From Alloboseaceae bacterium BT-24-1 (GTDB lineage: Bacteria > Pseudomonadota > Alphaproteobacteria > Rhizobiales > Beijerinckiaceae), in NCBI GenBank assembly GCA_025846845.1, contig JAOYTL010000023.1, positions 1-64,000 of the forward strand: a stretch of 64,000 nt of DNA, given 5' to 3'. A program made the translations under genes and the position numbers. Within the stretch, counting starts at the first letter, position 1; each line of letters begins with the position of its first letter. Shown piece after piece: positions 42,136-51,338 of this stretch. The notes beneath the pieces are model-generated. The model was not told the DNA's origin, did no database searches, and saw only the letters and a list, made by a program, of their open reading frames with translations.

Positions 42136-43403
42136 CGCCGCCTCGCCGATTTGCGGCCGCCCGGCATCACCGTGACGGTGATGCGCTCCGACATGACCGG
42201 CGGATCGTGCGGCACATGGGCCGCGTCCGCGAGAAGGAGCTGCAGCGTATGCTTGCCGGGCGGCAAGGTGATGCGCCGCTCCGTCTGGCCGCCGCCGAGA
42301 TGAATGTGGTTGAGGTCAGACGGGATCGGCTCGCCGAGCCCCGGTGTCGGTACGTCGACCAGCAAATGATGGTGCCCGGTGTTCGGCTTGGCGACACCCG
42401 CTGGTGCGACGCCCATGTTGCGCAGCCCGAAGCGGATCGTCGAGCTCGGGAAGATCGTCGCGCCATCCTTCGGATAGATGAAGTAGACGACGGCGTCGTT
42501 GGGCGCAGCTGTGCGCGGGCGTCCTCCTACGGCGGCCGGCGTCGCAGAAACTGCCTGCGCCATGTCGACGACACGCACGCGAATCCGCTCGGACATCACC
42601 GGAGGGTCATGCGGGACATGCTCGTGATCGCCCAGGAGCAGCTGCAGCGTATGCTCGCCGGGCGGGAGCGTGAGTTCGACCTCGGTCTGGCCGCGTCCGA
42701 AATGCAGATGGTTGAAGTCGCTGGGGATCTCGCGGTCGAGCGCCGGCACCTCCGCGTCGACCAGCAGGTGGTGGTGGCCGCCATTGGGGCTCATCGTGCC
42801 GGCGGGCGTGATGGCGATGCCCTCGATGCCGAAGCGAATCTTCGCGCGGGTCGGAATCGTCGCGCCGTCCTTGAGGTCGATGAAGAAGACCCGGCCGCCA
42901 GGGGCGGCGGCGGAGCGCGGCTTCTCGGCCGGATCGGCCGCGACCTCGACGGTGATCCGATCGGACATGATCGGCGGGTCATGCGGCACGTGGTTGTGGT
43001 CGGCGAAGAGAAGCTGGAGCGTGTGCCGCCCTGGCGTCAGTGCGATCTCGGCTTCGGTCTGCCCGCCGCCGAAGTGGATGTGGTTGAAGTCGCTCGGGAT
43101 CGGCCGGTCGAGCGCCGGCAGCTCGGTGTCGATCAGCAGATGATGGTGCCCGGCATTGCGCCTGGCCTGCCCGGCGGGCGCGATCTCCATGCCGCTGATC
43201 GCGAAGCGGACCGTGAACTTGCCGGGAACGCGGTCATTGTTGGCGAGGCCGACGAAGCTGAGCTTGGCGGTTGTCGGCGCCGGGCTGCGCTGCATCGCAC
43301 GCGCCTGGGCCACAGCCTCGCCGGCCGGAAGAGCAATGGCCATGGCGCATGCCAAAGCCGCCGGTACCAGGGCGGGTATAAGGCGAAGCGCCCTCGATGG
43401 CAT
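42132..43403 (-). CDS. Three tandem DUF4399 domains, secreted
   Basis: 423 residues with a signal peptide ending in EAVAQA. Three units of about 110-130 residues each repeat the same pattern: GHHHLLIDT / GHHHLLVDA / GHHHLLVDV, then IPSDFNHIH (twice) and IPSDLNHIH, then H-T-LQLLxxD-H-x-H-x-PHDPP. The repeats have diverged, so the duplication is not recent. The repeated His sites would give a multi-site periplasmic metal-binding protein if the family binds metal. First gene of the minus-strand operon that ends with the caspase-FGE gene; divergent from the intact caspase gene. Confidence 0.88.
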   Translation of the reverse strand: MPSRALRLIPALVPAALACAMAIALPAGEAVAQARAMQRSPAPTTAKLSFVGLANNDRVPGKFTVRFAISGMEIAPAGQARRNAGHHHLLIDTELPALDRPIPSDFNHIHFGGGQTEAEIALTPGRHTLQLLFADHNHVPHDPPIMSDRITVEVAADPAEKPRSAAAPGGRVFFIDLKDGATIPTRAKIRFGIEGIAITPAGTMSPNGGHHHLLVDAEVPALDREIPSDFNHLHFGRGQTEVELTLPPGEHTLQLLLGDHEHVPHDPPVMSERIRVRVVDMAQAVSATPAAVGGRPRTAAPNDAVVYFIYPKDGATIFPSSTIRFGLRNMGVAPAGVAKPNTGHHHLLVDVPTPGLGEPIPSDLNHIHLGGGQTERRITLPPGKHTLQLLLADAAHVPHDPPVMSERITVTVMPGGRKSARRR

Positions 43404-43554
43404 CGACGTCCCCCATCCACGAGACGAGTGCGGGCAGGCTACCAGCGTGGATGTACGTCTACAAGCGGAACACTTGACGCTGACGTAGCTGGAGCGGCTT
43501 TGTTCTGGCGCCCGGCGAAGTCATGCGGTAGCCTGTGACGCTAGGAAGGGGGCC
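43404..43554. promoter_or_regulatory. Divergent promoter region of the caspase/DUF4399 locus
   Basis: 151 bases separate the start codons of the triple-DUF4399 gene (minus) and the intact caspase gene (plus), so both operons must be controlled here. I saw no strong palindrome. A GGAAGGGGG purine stretch lies just before ATG 43555 as its ribosome-binding site. Confidence 0.5.
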
Positions 43555-45012
43555 ATGATCCTCATCGCCAGACTCTGCGGGCTGATCATGCTCATGCTGA
43601 CGAGCCTCGCCATGGCGGCGCCGGCTTCGGAGCGGCGCGTTGCCCTCGTCATCGGCAATTCCAGCTACCGTAACGCGCCCGTCCTGCCGAATACGGTCAA
43701 CGACGCCCGCGACATGGCCGCGGCGCTACGCAAGGTCGGCTTCGAAGTGGTCGACGGCATCGACCTCGACAAGCGCGGTATGGATGCGGCGCTGACCCGC
43801 TTCGCCCGGTTGGCGCAGGACGCCGATTCCGTGATGTTCTACTTCGCCGGCCACGGCTTCCAGTTCAACGGCGAGAATTACCTCGTGCCGGTCGAGGCCA
43901 GGATCGAGGACGAGGCCGGCGTCCAGTACGAGACGACGCGGCTGAACGACGTCGTCACGGCGCTGAACTTCGCCAAGGGCGTCAAGATCATGGTGCTGGA
44001 CGCCTGCCGCAACAATCCTTTCGTCAATCAGCTCGCCAAGAGGCAGGCGACACGCGGCTTCTCGGTGGGCTCGGGCCTTGCTCCCGTGGCGCGGGCGCAA
44101 GGTATGGTCATCGCCTATGCGACGCAGGCCAACGACGTCGCTGCCGACGGCGCCGGCCGCAACAGCCCGTTCACGGCGGCGCTGGTGCGCGAGATCGATC
44201 AGCCGGGGCTCGAGGTGGCGACCATGTTCCGCCGCGTCCAGAAGAGCGTCTACGATGCCACCGCCGGGCGGCAGACGCCGGAGCTCTCGCTGTCGTTGCT
44301 CGGCGATTTCTACCTCAATCTCGCGGAGACCGATGCCAGCATCTGGCAGCGCATCCGTTCCAGCGACGAGCCCGACATTCTCCGGGACTTCATCCAGCGT
44401 TATCCCACAAGCTCTTTGTCCATCGACGCACGCACGCGCCTCGACCTGATCGAGCGCCGCTCGGGTGCGGCCAATGAGCGTGACCGATTGGTGCGCGAGT
44501 TCGCAGAGCGCGAGCGGGCGCTGCTCGAACGGCTCGAACGGGCCGAACAGGGGCGGAAGCAGGCCGCGACCGATCTTGCCCGGCAGGAGCCCGGCGCGGT
44601 GGTCGCGCCGCCACCGCCTACGAGCGGTGATGCCACGCAGGCGAAACCGGCCCCCATCACGCCCAAGCCATCGGCCGGGGCCATGGCGGAGCGCTCACGT
44701 CTCGCCGACGAACTGGCCCGGCGCGAGAAGGAGCTGGCCGCGCTGGAGGCTGAGAAACAGCGCCTGGCCGAAGAGCGCCGCAATGTCGAACAGGCGCTGG
44801 CGGCGCGGCTCGGCACCCTGATGCTATCTCCGCCCGATCGCTCGGCTCAGCCCCAGGCCATGCCAGCGAGCGCGCCGCGTCCGGTCGAGCGCCGCGTCGA
44901 TACTCCGGCTGTCGGGGCGCCGGCCAAGGCGAATTGCAGTGAGCTCCTGCTCCAGGCCCAGCTCGGCGAACTGACGGCGGCAGCGCGCGAGCAGCTTCAG
45001 CAATGCCGCTGA
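43555..45012 (+). CDS. Caspase-like (peptidase C14) secreted protein, catalytic dyad intact
   Basis: 485 residues with a signal peptide (to AMAA). The C14 domain covers residues about 27-250: RRVALVIGNSSYRNAPVLPNTVNDARDMAAAL, H100 (FYFAGHGFQ) and C151 (VLDACRNNPF), the expected His/Cys dyad of bacterial orthocaspase-like proteins. A helical segment (DILRDFIQRYPTSSLSIDARTRLDLIE), a long charged coiled coil (about 300-425) and a C-terminal two-Cys tail (NCSELLLQAQLGELTAAAREQLQQC) follow. It precedes the OmpA-like gene by 51 bases. It may be a periplasmic protease or scaffold; substrates are unknown. Confidence 0.88.
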   Translation: MILIARLCGLIMLMLTSLAMAAPASERRVALVIGNSSYRNAPVLPNTVNDARDMAAALRKVGFEVVDGIDLDKRGMDAALTRFARLAQDADSVMFYFAGHGFQFNGENYLVPVEARIEDEAGVQYETTRLNDVVTALNFAKGVKIMVLDACRNNPFVNQLAKRQATRGFSVGSGLAPVARAQGMVIAYATQANDVAADGAGRNSPFTAALVREIDQPGLEVATMFRRVQKSVYDATAGRQTPELSLSLLGDFYLNLAETDASIWQRIRSSDEPDILRDFIQRYPTSSLSIDARTRLDLIERRSGAANERDRLVREFAERERALLERLERAEQGRKQAATDLARQEPGAVVAPPPPTSGDATQAKPAPITPKPSAGAMAERSRLADELARREKELAALEAEKQRLAEERRNVEQALAARLGTLMLSPPDRSAQPQAMPASAPRPVERRVDTPAVGAPAKANCSELLLQAQLGELTAAAREQLQQCR

Positions 45013-45063
45013 GCGGCATGTGACGAAATGAGGCGAAGGCCCGAAACGGGGGAGGAATGAAGC

Positions 45064-46242
45064 ATGTCGATCGTCACGCGCCTCGGCTGCATCCTCATTC
45101 CGCTGACGCTTCTGGCGAGTGCCGCTGCCGCGTGGGCACAAGCCGCCCCGCCGCCCACACCAATGCCCTTCCCGCAAGCTTTGCAGAAGGCGGCCGATGA
45201 TCTCTTCGGCAAGGCCACGCTCACCGATCAGCAGGTCGATCTCGTTATCGACCCGCTGATCGACGCGGCCTCCGGCTCGCAATCGACCGCCACCCGCTCG
45301 ATGCAGCAGACGCTGATCGAGATCGTCCGCAAATCCTATCCGCGCTTCACCGTACAGTCCTTCGACAGCGCTTCGCTGGCGCGCAAGCCGGTCGTGCTGG
45401 TCGGCACGTTCACCGCCGTGAACAACAACGGAGCGGCCGACGGCGTGCGCGACGCCTACCGGATCTGCCTGACGCTCGCGGACCTGAAGTCGAACAGCGT
45501 CGTCTCGAAGGGCGTGGCGCGTGCCCGGATCGAAGGCGTCGACGTGACGCCGACCCAATACTATAGCGACGCGCCGCTCTGGGCGAAGGACCAGGCCACC
45601 GACGCCTACATCAAGACCTGTCAGGGCACGAAGCTCGGCGAGACGATCGATCCGGCCTATGTCGAACGACTGACGGCGAATGCCTTGGTCAATGATGGCA
45701 TTCTTGCCTATGAATCGCAGCACTTCCGCGAGGCGCTGGCTTATTATCGGGCGGCGCGCAAGTTGCCGGGCGGCGAGCAGCACCGGGTCAGGATCGGTAC
45801 CTATCTCGCCGCCGGCAAGCTCGCGCGGCGCGACGACATGGTCGATGCCTTCGGCGACCTCGTCGATTATGGCCTGGGCGCCAATCAGTTGATGGTGAAG
45901 CTGCTGTTCAAACCCGGGACCACGCAGTTCATCGATGATCCCCGGATCGCTGAACCCTACCCCATGTGGCTGAGCCAGATTGCAACGCGTGCGCGCCAGA
46001 AGGGAGCCTGCCTGGAGATTGTCGGCCACAGCTCGCGCACCGGTCTGCCCCAGGTGAACGAGCGCCTCTCGACACTGCGCGCTCAGTTCGTCATGGACTT
46101 GCTGCTGACCGGTGCCCCTGAAAACCGCAACCGCATCATCGCGACCGGGCGTGGCTTCAAGGAAAACCTCATCGGAACGGGCAAGGACGACGGCAGCGAC
46201 GCGCTCGACCGGCGAGTGGAATTCAAGGTGATCGGCTGCTGA
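45064..46242 (+). CDS. OmpA-like C-terminal domain protein with signal peptide
   Basis: 392 residues, signal peptide cleaved after AAAWAQ. The N-terminal half resembles lipoprotein-assembly domains (DLFGKATLTDQQVDLVIDPLIDAASGSQSTATRSMQ, VGTFTAVNNN, RICLTLADLKSNSVVSKGVAR). A short TPR-like segment (GILAYESQHFREALAYYRAARKL) leads to an OmpA peptidoglycan-binding domain: VKLLFKPGTTQFIDDP, CLEIVGHSSRTGLPQVNERLSTLRAQFVMDLLL and GRGFKENLIGTGKDDGSDALDRRVEFKV, with the family Asp/Arg. It probably anchors the neighbouring caspase system to the cell wall. Confidence 0.85.
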   Translation: MSIVTRLGCILIPLTLLASAAAAWAQAAPPPTPMPFPQALQKAADDLFGKATLTDQQVDLVIDPLIDAASGSQSTATRSMQQTLIEIVRKSYPRFTVQSFDSASLARKPVVLVGTFTAVNNNGAADGVRDAYRICLTLADLKSNSVVSKGVARARIEGVDVTPTQYYSDAPLWAKDQATDAYIKTCQGTKLGETIDPAYVERLTANALVNDGILAYESQHFREALAYYRAARKLPGGEQHRVRIGTYLAAGKLARRDDMVDAFGDLVDYGLGANQLMVKLLFKPGTTQFIDDPRIAEPYPMWLSQIATRARQKGACLEIVGHSSRTGLPQVNERLSTLRAQFVMDLLLTGAPENRNRIIATGRGFKENLIGTGKDDGSDALDRRVEFKVIGC

Positions 46243-46257
46243 CAGGTGACCTGTCAG
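46239..46257 (+). terminator. Hairpin at the end of the caspase/OmpA operon
   Basis: CTGACAGG pairs with CCTGTCAG across a 3-base loop, and the hairpin overlaps the TGA stop codon. There is no T-run, so it may be a Rho-dependent or regulatory structure instead of a classical terminator. Confidence 0.4.
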
Positions 46258-46407
46258 GGGATGGATCAGGACCATCACATTACTCATCCTGAGATGCGTC
46301 CAAACAAGATGACCCGAATCTGTTCACGCCGTACCGGCGGGACTTGAAACCAAGCCTTTCATTGCGGCTATAAGGGCGCTTGGACGCAATCGGGATGGGA
46401 TGTCCGC

Positions 46408-47157
46408 ATGGCCAAGGAATTCGCCGGCAAAAGAGTGATCGTGATGGGCGGCAGCCGGGGCATCGGACGCGCCATCGCGCTCGGGTTCGCGGCGGGCGGC
46501 GCATCCGTTTCGATCTGTGCGCGGGGTACGGGGCCGCTCGAAGCGACCCGTCTGGAAATCGAGACGCTTGGCGTCGGCGCTCACAGCGCCAGCGTCGACC
46601 TCGCCGACGCGGATGCGATCGAGGCCTATGTGCCCGAGGCGGTGAAGGCTCTCGGAGGGCTCGACGTGCTCGTCAACAACGCCTCCGGCTTTGGCCATTC
46701 CGATGACGAGGAGGGGTGGGCAGCGTCGCTCAACGTCGACATGATGGCCGTTGTCCGCGGCAGTCATGCGGCGATCCCTCATATGAAGCCGGGTTCGTCG
46801 ATCGTGAACGTCTCGTCGATCTCGGCTCTGCGGGCCTCGTCCCGCTCGGCGCCTTACGGCGCCATCAAGGCAGCCGTGATGCACTACACGGCGAGCCAGG
46901 CGAAAATGCTGTCGCAAAAGGGCATTCGGGTGAACGGCGTCGCGCCCGGTTCGATCGAATTCCCAGGCGGCACGTGGGAAGACCGGAGGACGTCGAACCC
47001 CGAGCTCTACCGGTCGACACTGGCCAGCATTCCCTTCGGCCGGATGGGCAAGCCCGAGGAGGTCGCCCAGGTGGTGCTCTTCCTCGCCTCCGACAAGGCC
47101 AGCTGGGTCACGGCTCAAACCGTGGTGGTCGACGGCGGCCAGCTCGTCGGGCCCTGA
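46408..47157 (+). CDS. Short-chain dehydrogenase/reductase (SDR)
   Basis: 249 residues. Classical SDR signatures: GGSRGIG nucleotide-binding loop, NNAS, catalytic Ser in NVSSIS, and YGAIK as the YxxxK pair; the end is VTAQTVVVDGGQLV. It acts in the cytoplasm on an unknown alcohol, ketone or acyl substrate. A TetR gene follows on the same strand about 220 bases on. Confidence 0.9.
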   Translation: MAKEFAGKRVIVMGGSRGIGRAIALGFAAGGASVSICARGTGPLEATRLEIETLGVGAHSASVDLADADAIEAYVPEAVKALGGLDVLVNNASGFGHSDDEEGWAASLNVDMMAVVRGSHAAIPHMKPGSSIVNVSSISALRASSRSAPYGAIKAAVMHYTASQAKMLSQKGIRVNGVAPGSIEFPGGTWEDRRTSNPELYRSTLASIPFGRMGKPEEVAQVVLFLASDKASWVTAQTVVVDGGQLVGP

Positions 47158-47380
47158 TCTCGATTGGCACTCGCAATTGCGCGACCTCGTCGCGCGGGGC
47201 TGATCTCGGTCAGGCTCGACCTGGCGTGGGCGTGACGTTCGAACAAAGTCTGCTGCGGGTGGGGACTGCCAAACCGCGGATTGCAGCCGCCGAGGAAATC
47301 GCGGCAAGAAGGAGCGTACTGTATCGTTCGTGCCTGTCGGATTGCCGAGCTGGCGGCCCGGCGGGCAACTGGATCTTCTG
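47158..47380. other. Short intergenic region before the TetR gene
   Basis: 223 bases with no convincing gene. It should contain the promoter of the TetR gene. I saw no strong palindrome. Confidence 0.35.
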
Positions 47381-47974
47381 ATGGTTACACGCGTGGAGCT
47401 CGTGTCGCGGCTGGAACGGGCGTTCCTCGACCATGGCTATGAGCACCTGACCATGACCGGCCTCGCCAAGGCCGTCGATGTCACGCGGCGAACCCTCTAC
47501 AACTACTTCAGCAGCAAGGAACAAGCCTTTCGCTTCCTGATCGAGAACGTCAACGCGCAAGCGGTCGAGATCGGGATGGCGGCCGGGCGAGAAGCTCTGG
47601 CAGACGGGCGAGGCGCCGCCGAGATATTGGCAACCATCCTCGATACGCGATACGGCAATACGCGCCGGCGCCTGGCGACATCGCCCCACGCCATCGAGAT
47701 CAACGATCAGGCTTTCCGGCGCTGCCGCGACATCATGATCGCCTCGGCGGTCGGGTTTCAGTCGGAGCTCGCGCGCTTCATCGTCGAGCTGGAGGGGAGA
47801 AGTCTCTTGCGGGTCAAGCCCGATGTCGGCCCTGAGGCCCTGGCGCAATTGCTTGCCGATGGCGCGCGCGGCACCAATCAGAGCCTGCCTCCGATCGATC
47901 CAGCCAAGCTTCACCAGCGCTATCACAGCATGGTCGGCGCGCTGCTTCATGGCGCGACGTTACCCGCTATCTGA
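47381..47974 (+). CDS. TetR-family transcriptional regulator
   Basis: 197 residues from ATG 47381. N-terminal HTH: LVSRLERAFLDHGYEHLTMTGLAKAVDVTRRTLYNYFSSKEQAFRFLIENV. The C-terminal domain has no recognised ligand. No strong ribosome-binding site precedes the ATG; a GTG at 47330 would give 17 further residues that look non-conserved. Probably controls the SDR gene or itself. Confidence 0.85.
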   Translation: MVTRVELVSRLERAFLDHGYEHLTMTGLAKAVDVTRRTLYNYFSSKEQAFRFLIENVNAQAVEIGMAAGREALADGRGAAEILATILDTRYGNTRRRLATSPHAIEINDQAFRRCRDIMIASAVGFQSELARFIVELEGRSLLRVKPDVGPEALAQLLADGARGTNQSLPPIDPAKLHQRYHSMVGALLHGATLPAI

Positions 47975-48170
47975 CAAGGCGGATCGATTGGCCGAAGCGT
48001 TGCGACGAAGACACTGGTCGGCGCGAAACGAGTACCGCTTCGTCGTGTTGTGAACGACTGTTCAAAATGGCTCGGCGGTGAGGCATCCGGCGCGGGCTGC
48101 GCGGCTGTACTGCACCGTGTCGAACGAACAATAATTGCCTGGCATGCGAGCGCAGCAGGCGGGGGATCGG

Positions 48171-49097
48171 ATGCAGACGCTGGAAGCGGAGATCGAGCGG
48201 CTGCTCGCCCAGCCGCTGTTCGATCGCGCCGTGCATCGCCTGGCCCAAGGCTTCTTGGCGGTGCAGACCGCTGCGCCTCGGCTGGCCTCGCAGTTCTCAA
48301 CCCAGCAGCGCTGGCTGATGTCACATGCGGCGCTGTCCCGCTATTTCCGTGGGCTCGATCTCGGCCGGCCTGGATTGTCGCAGCGCGAGTTCGTCGAGGA
48401 GGTTCTCGCTCACGGCCTGGCGAGCCGAAACACCGCTGCCTCCTTCTTCACCGAGGCGCTGCAATACGGGCTCGTCCAGCCGACCAGGATGCATGCCGGT
48501 TTGGCGGAGCCTGCGCCTTCGACCCTGTGGGCGCTGACGCAATGGTACGCCATTCATCTGACCGCGCTCGATTCACTCGATAATGGTGCCAGGACCTCGC
48601 GGTTGCAGGCCGCGGACGGTGCTCTCCTGAAGGGGATCGAGCCTGCCACCGCTGCTGCTCTGCTGTCGTCCAAGATGATCCGCGTGCCGCCGCCGGCTTA
48701 TGCGGTGTTCGCCTCGGTCGACGAGGGCGGCAGCCTGATGGATCGCCTCATGGTGGGCGTAGACATCGCCGCAGCACGCGACGAGGAGAGGGCGTTGACT
48801 GACGTAAGCTCCATCTCTGCGCTCGCCCGTCCGTTCAACCTGTCCCGGACACATGCCGGCCGGACGCTTGCCGCAGCGGCGGCAATGGGCAGTCTCGGCT
48901 GGAGCGGCGTGCGCGGGCGCTCTCCGATCTGGTTGTCGCGAGGCTTCCGCGATGAGTACGCACGGTTTCAGGCGGCGAAGCTCGCCATCATCGGCGCAGC
49001 CTTCGCGCAAGCCGTAGCGATTTCGCCGCCAGAATTTCCGGACGAGAGCACCGCGGCGGGAGCTGTTCGCGAAATCTCGGACAGCCCGGCGTGCTGA
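48171..49097 (+). CDS. Hypothetical protein, possible winged-helix DNA-binding domain
   Basis: 308 residues from ATG 48171 (GGGGGA upstream). It is soluble and Ala-rich. The C-terminal half carries a possible winged helix (SSISALARPFNLSRTHAGRTLAAAAAMGSLGWSGVRGRSPIWLS), which resembles the segments of transcriptional regulators. I recognise no family for the first 190 residues. Its stop overlaps the GTG of the MFS gene by 7 bases, so the two are probably translated together; it may regulate that transporter. Confidence 0.6.
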   Translation: MQTLEAEIERLLAQPLFDRAVHRLAQGFLAVQTAAPRLASQFSTQQRWLMSHAALSRYFRGLDLGRPGLSQREFVEEVLAHGLASRNTAASFFTEALQYGLVQPTRMHAGLAEPAPSTLWALTQWYAIHLTALDSLDNGARTSRLQAADGALLKGIEPATAAALLSSKMIRVPPPAYAVFASVDEGGSLMDRLMVGVDIAAARDEERALTDVSSISALARPFNLSRTHAGRTLAAAAAMGSLGWSGVRGRSPIWLSRGFRDEYARFQAAKLAIIGAAFAQAVAISPPEFPDESTAAGAVREISDSPAC

Positions 49098-50437
49098 CCA
49101 GGGCTGAGGGCGTAAACGCGTCGGTGCACGCGATCGGCGAGCGGCTCGACGCCTTGCCATTCTGCCGGCTGCGGCTTGCGCTCTTCGGCGTCCTGACCCT
49201 GGCGCTCTTCGCTGACATCGCCGAGGTCGCACTCGGCAACGCTTTGGGAGCGGTATTCCAGGCGCCGCCCCGCGCCATGACGCAGGCCGAGCTGTCGCTG
49301 TTCCTCGCGGCGATCTTCGCCGGTGGCGCTGTCGGAGCCCCCGTCTTCGGCCTGCTCGGCGACCGCTTCGGGCGCCGGCTCACATTGCAGGTCGCGCTGG
49401 TCGTGATCGCAGTCGGCTCGTTTGGCGCCGCAGCGAGCAACCATCCCACGACTTTGATCGGCTTCCGCTTCCTGTCGGGCCTCGGTATCGGGGCCTGCCC
49501 ACCGCTGATCGCGGCCTACATGGCCGATGTGATGCCGCCGCGCTGGCGCGGTACCTTGTCCTGCCTGTGTGCCGGCCTCGCCTTTCTCGGCGCGCCGGCG
49601 ATCATCTTCCTGATGCGCGCGGCGTCACCGACGCTGTTTGCGATCGAGGGCTGGCGCTGGGCTCTCGGCTCGGGTGCGTTCGTCGCCATCGTTGCAGCGG
49701 GCCTGCTTGCGCTCTTGCCGGAATCGCCGCGCTGGCTTGCTGCCGCCGGCCGCTTCGCCGAGGCCGAAGCTGCGCTGCGGCGCTTCGGTACGCGAAGCAA
49801 GGTGCCATCGGCCGCTCCGGAAGGAGCTGACGGGGTATTCCAAACGGCACGCGATCGCCCGCAGATCGATCTGGGGCGCAGGTTGCTCCTGCTATGCGCC
49901 CTCTATGCGCTCGCCCCTTGGGCGACGATCGGCTTTCCGCTGATGAGCGGGGCGGTGATGGTGGCCAAGCAGTTCAGCATCGCCGATTCCGTCATAGCAG
50001 CCGGCCTGATCATGTTCGGGCCGGCACTCGGCAACCTGCTCGTTGCGCCGGTGATCGACCGGATCGGCCGCAAGGCCAGCCTGATCGGCGCCGCGAGTGC
50101 GATGGCCGCGCTGGGCCTGGCCTTCGCAGCCGCCACCACCTTCCTGCCACTTGTCGCCCTCGGCATCGCCTTCGCGCTGGCCAGCGCCATCTATGCCAGC
50201 GTTCTCGCGGTCTACGCCGCCGAGATCATCCCGACCGAACTGCGGGCCTCGCGGACATCCATGGCGTGGGGGGTGGGTCGCTTCATCTCCATCTTCGTGC
50301 CGTTGGTCTTCTTCGCGCTGATCCACCAGGTCGGAGCCTGGAGCATGTTCGCGCTGATTGCGGGAGCCTTGGGTCTGAGCGCGGTGCTGGTTGCGGTTGC
50401 CGGACCACGGGGCCGGTCGCAGCAAGCGGTCGCCTGA
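49091..50437 (+). CDS. MFS transporter (sugar/aromatic-acid type)
   Basis: 448 residues with about 12 membrane segments. The MFS loop motif appears twice: GLLGDRFGRRLTLQ between helices 2 and 3 and VIDRIGRKASLIG in the second half. ALLPESPRWLAAAGRFAEAEAALRRFG matches the family 1 (sugar-porter and metabolite:H+ symporter) PESPRWL motif. It starts at GTG 49091 inside the end of the preceding gene. The solute is unknown. Confidence 0.88.
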   Translation: MLTRAEGVNASVHAIGERLDALPFCRLRLALFGVLTLALFADIAEVALGNALGAVFQAPPRAMTQAELSLFLAAIFAGGAVGAPVFGLLGDRFGRRLTLQVALVVIAVGSFGAAASNHPTTLIGFRFLSGLGIGACPPLIAAYMADVMPPRWRGTLSCLCAGLAFLGAPAIIFLMRAASPTLFAIEGWRWALGSGAFVAIVAAGLLALLPESPRWLAAAGRFAEAEAALRRFGTRSKVPSAAPEGADGVFQTARDRPQIDLGRRLLLLCALYALAPWATIGFPLMSGAVMVAKQFSIADSVIAAGLIMFGPALGNLLVAPVIDRIGRKASLIGAASAMAALGLAFAAATTFLPLVALGIAFALASAIYASVLAVYAAEIIPTELRASRTSMAWGVGRFISIFVPLVFFALIHQVGAWSMFALIAGALGLSAVLVAVAGPRGRSQQAVA

Positions 50438-50727
50438 GGCCGGTTGGTAGGCCCATCTGGCGCCGAGGTGAACGGCTGTTCGCAATCGGCCCGCTGCGCA
50501 TTGATCAAAAGGGCCGATCGGGCATTATCCGATATGACCATTTTTGAAACTCGTATTGCGCAGTTTCGAGCAATTTGAGAAATCTGCGGCGTTCCGGGCA
50601 CAGCGATCCTCTCGTTGAGCGACATGGCACGGCCGACAGGGCATTGCGGATGAACTGGTCGGGCGATCTGTCGGCAAGAGGAGCTATCGCGGGGGCGAAG
50701 AGCCGGCGGCATGATTGGGGTGGGGGC
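50438..50727. other. Intergenic region before the IalB/adhesin operon
   Basis: 290 bases between the MFS stop and the IalB start. It is less GC-rich near 50500-50580 and should hold the operon promoter. An ATG at 50650 in the same frame as the IalB gene would extend that protein by 26 residues lacking a signal-peptide pattern. Confidence 0.4.
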
Positions 50728-51336
50728 GTGACAGCAGTGCACACATTGTTCGGTCCGGCGGCGCTGGGCGTGGCCCTTGCTATTGGCATGGGCTCCGCCA
50801 TCGCGCAGTCGACGGCTCCGAAACCCGGCAGTCAGCCCGCGCCACCGTCCACGCCCGCCGTCCAGCCGGTGTCGACGGAGCCCAGCAGCACCACCGCGAG
50901 CTTTGGCGACTGGACGCTGCGCTGCCAGCGCGTCTCGGACAATCCCAAGTCGGCCCGCATCTGCGAGGTCGCGCAAGTCCTGCAGAGCCAGGGGCAGCAG
51001 GCCCCGATCGCCCAGGTCGCCATCGGCCGGGCAGCCGCCGGGGAGCCGCTGCGGGTTACGGCCGTGATGCCGATCAGCATCTCCTTCCCCAGCGTCGTTC
51101 AGATCGCCATCGGCGAGAAGGACGCAAAGCCGCTCGAGCTCGGCTGGCGCCGCTGCCTTCCGAGCGGATGCTTCGCGGATGCGGCGCTTGGCGATGAGAT
51201 GATCAAGCAGTGGCGCAAGGCCAGCGAGCCGGGCCGGATCGTCTTCAAGGATGCCGCCGGGCGTGATCTCGCCTTGCCCTTGTCGACCCGCGGTCTCGAC
51301 CAGGCTGTCGAAGCTCTTGCCAAGGAACGGCTCTGA
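50728..51336 (+). CDS. IalB-family (invasion-associated locus B) secreted protein
   Basis: 202 residues from GTG 50728, the start that gives a proper signal peptide (cleavage after SAIA or AIAQ). IalB pattern: FGDWTLRCQRV, RICEVAQVLQSQGQQAPIAQVAIG and the paired-Cys segment GWRRCLPSGCFADAAL. IalB proteins are periplasmic or outer-membrane proteins of alphaproteobacteria; in Bartonella IalB is linked to host-cell invasion. It is followed by the adhesin gene after 2 bases, so the pair is surely one operon. Confidence 0.85.
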   Translation: MTAVHTLFGPAALGVALAIGMGSAIAQSTAPKPGSQPAPPSTPAVQPVSTEPSSTTASFGDWTLRCQRVSDNPKSARICEVAQVLQSQGQQAPIAQVAIGRAAAGEPLRVTAVMPISISFPSVVQIAIGEKDAKPLELGWRRCLPSGCFADAALGDEMIKQWRKASEPGRIVFKDAAGRDLALPLSTRGLDQAVEALAKERL

Positions 51337-51338
51337 CC

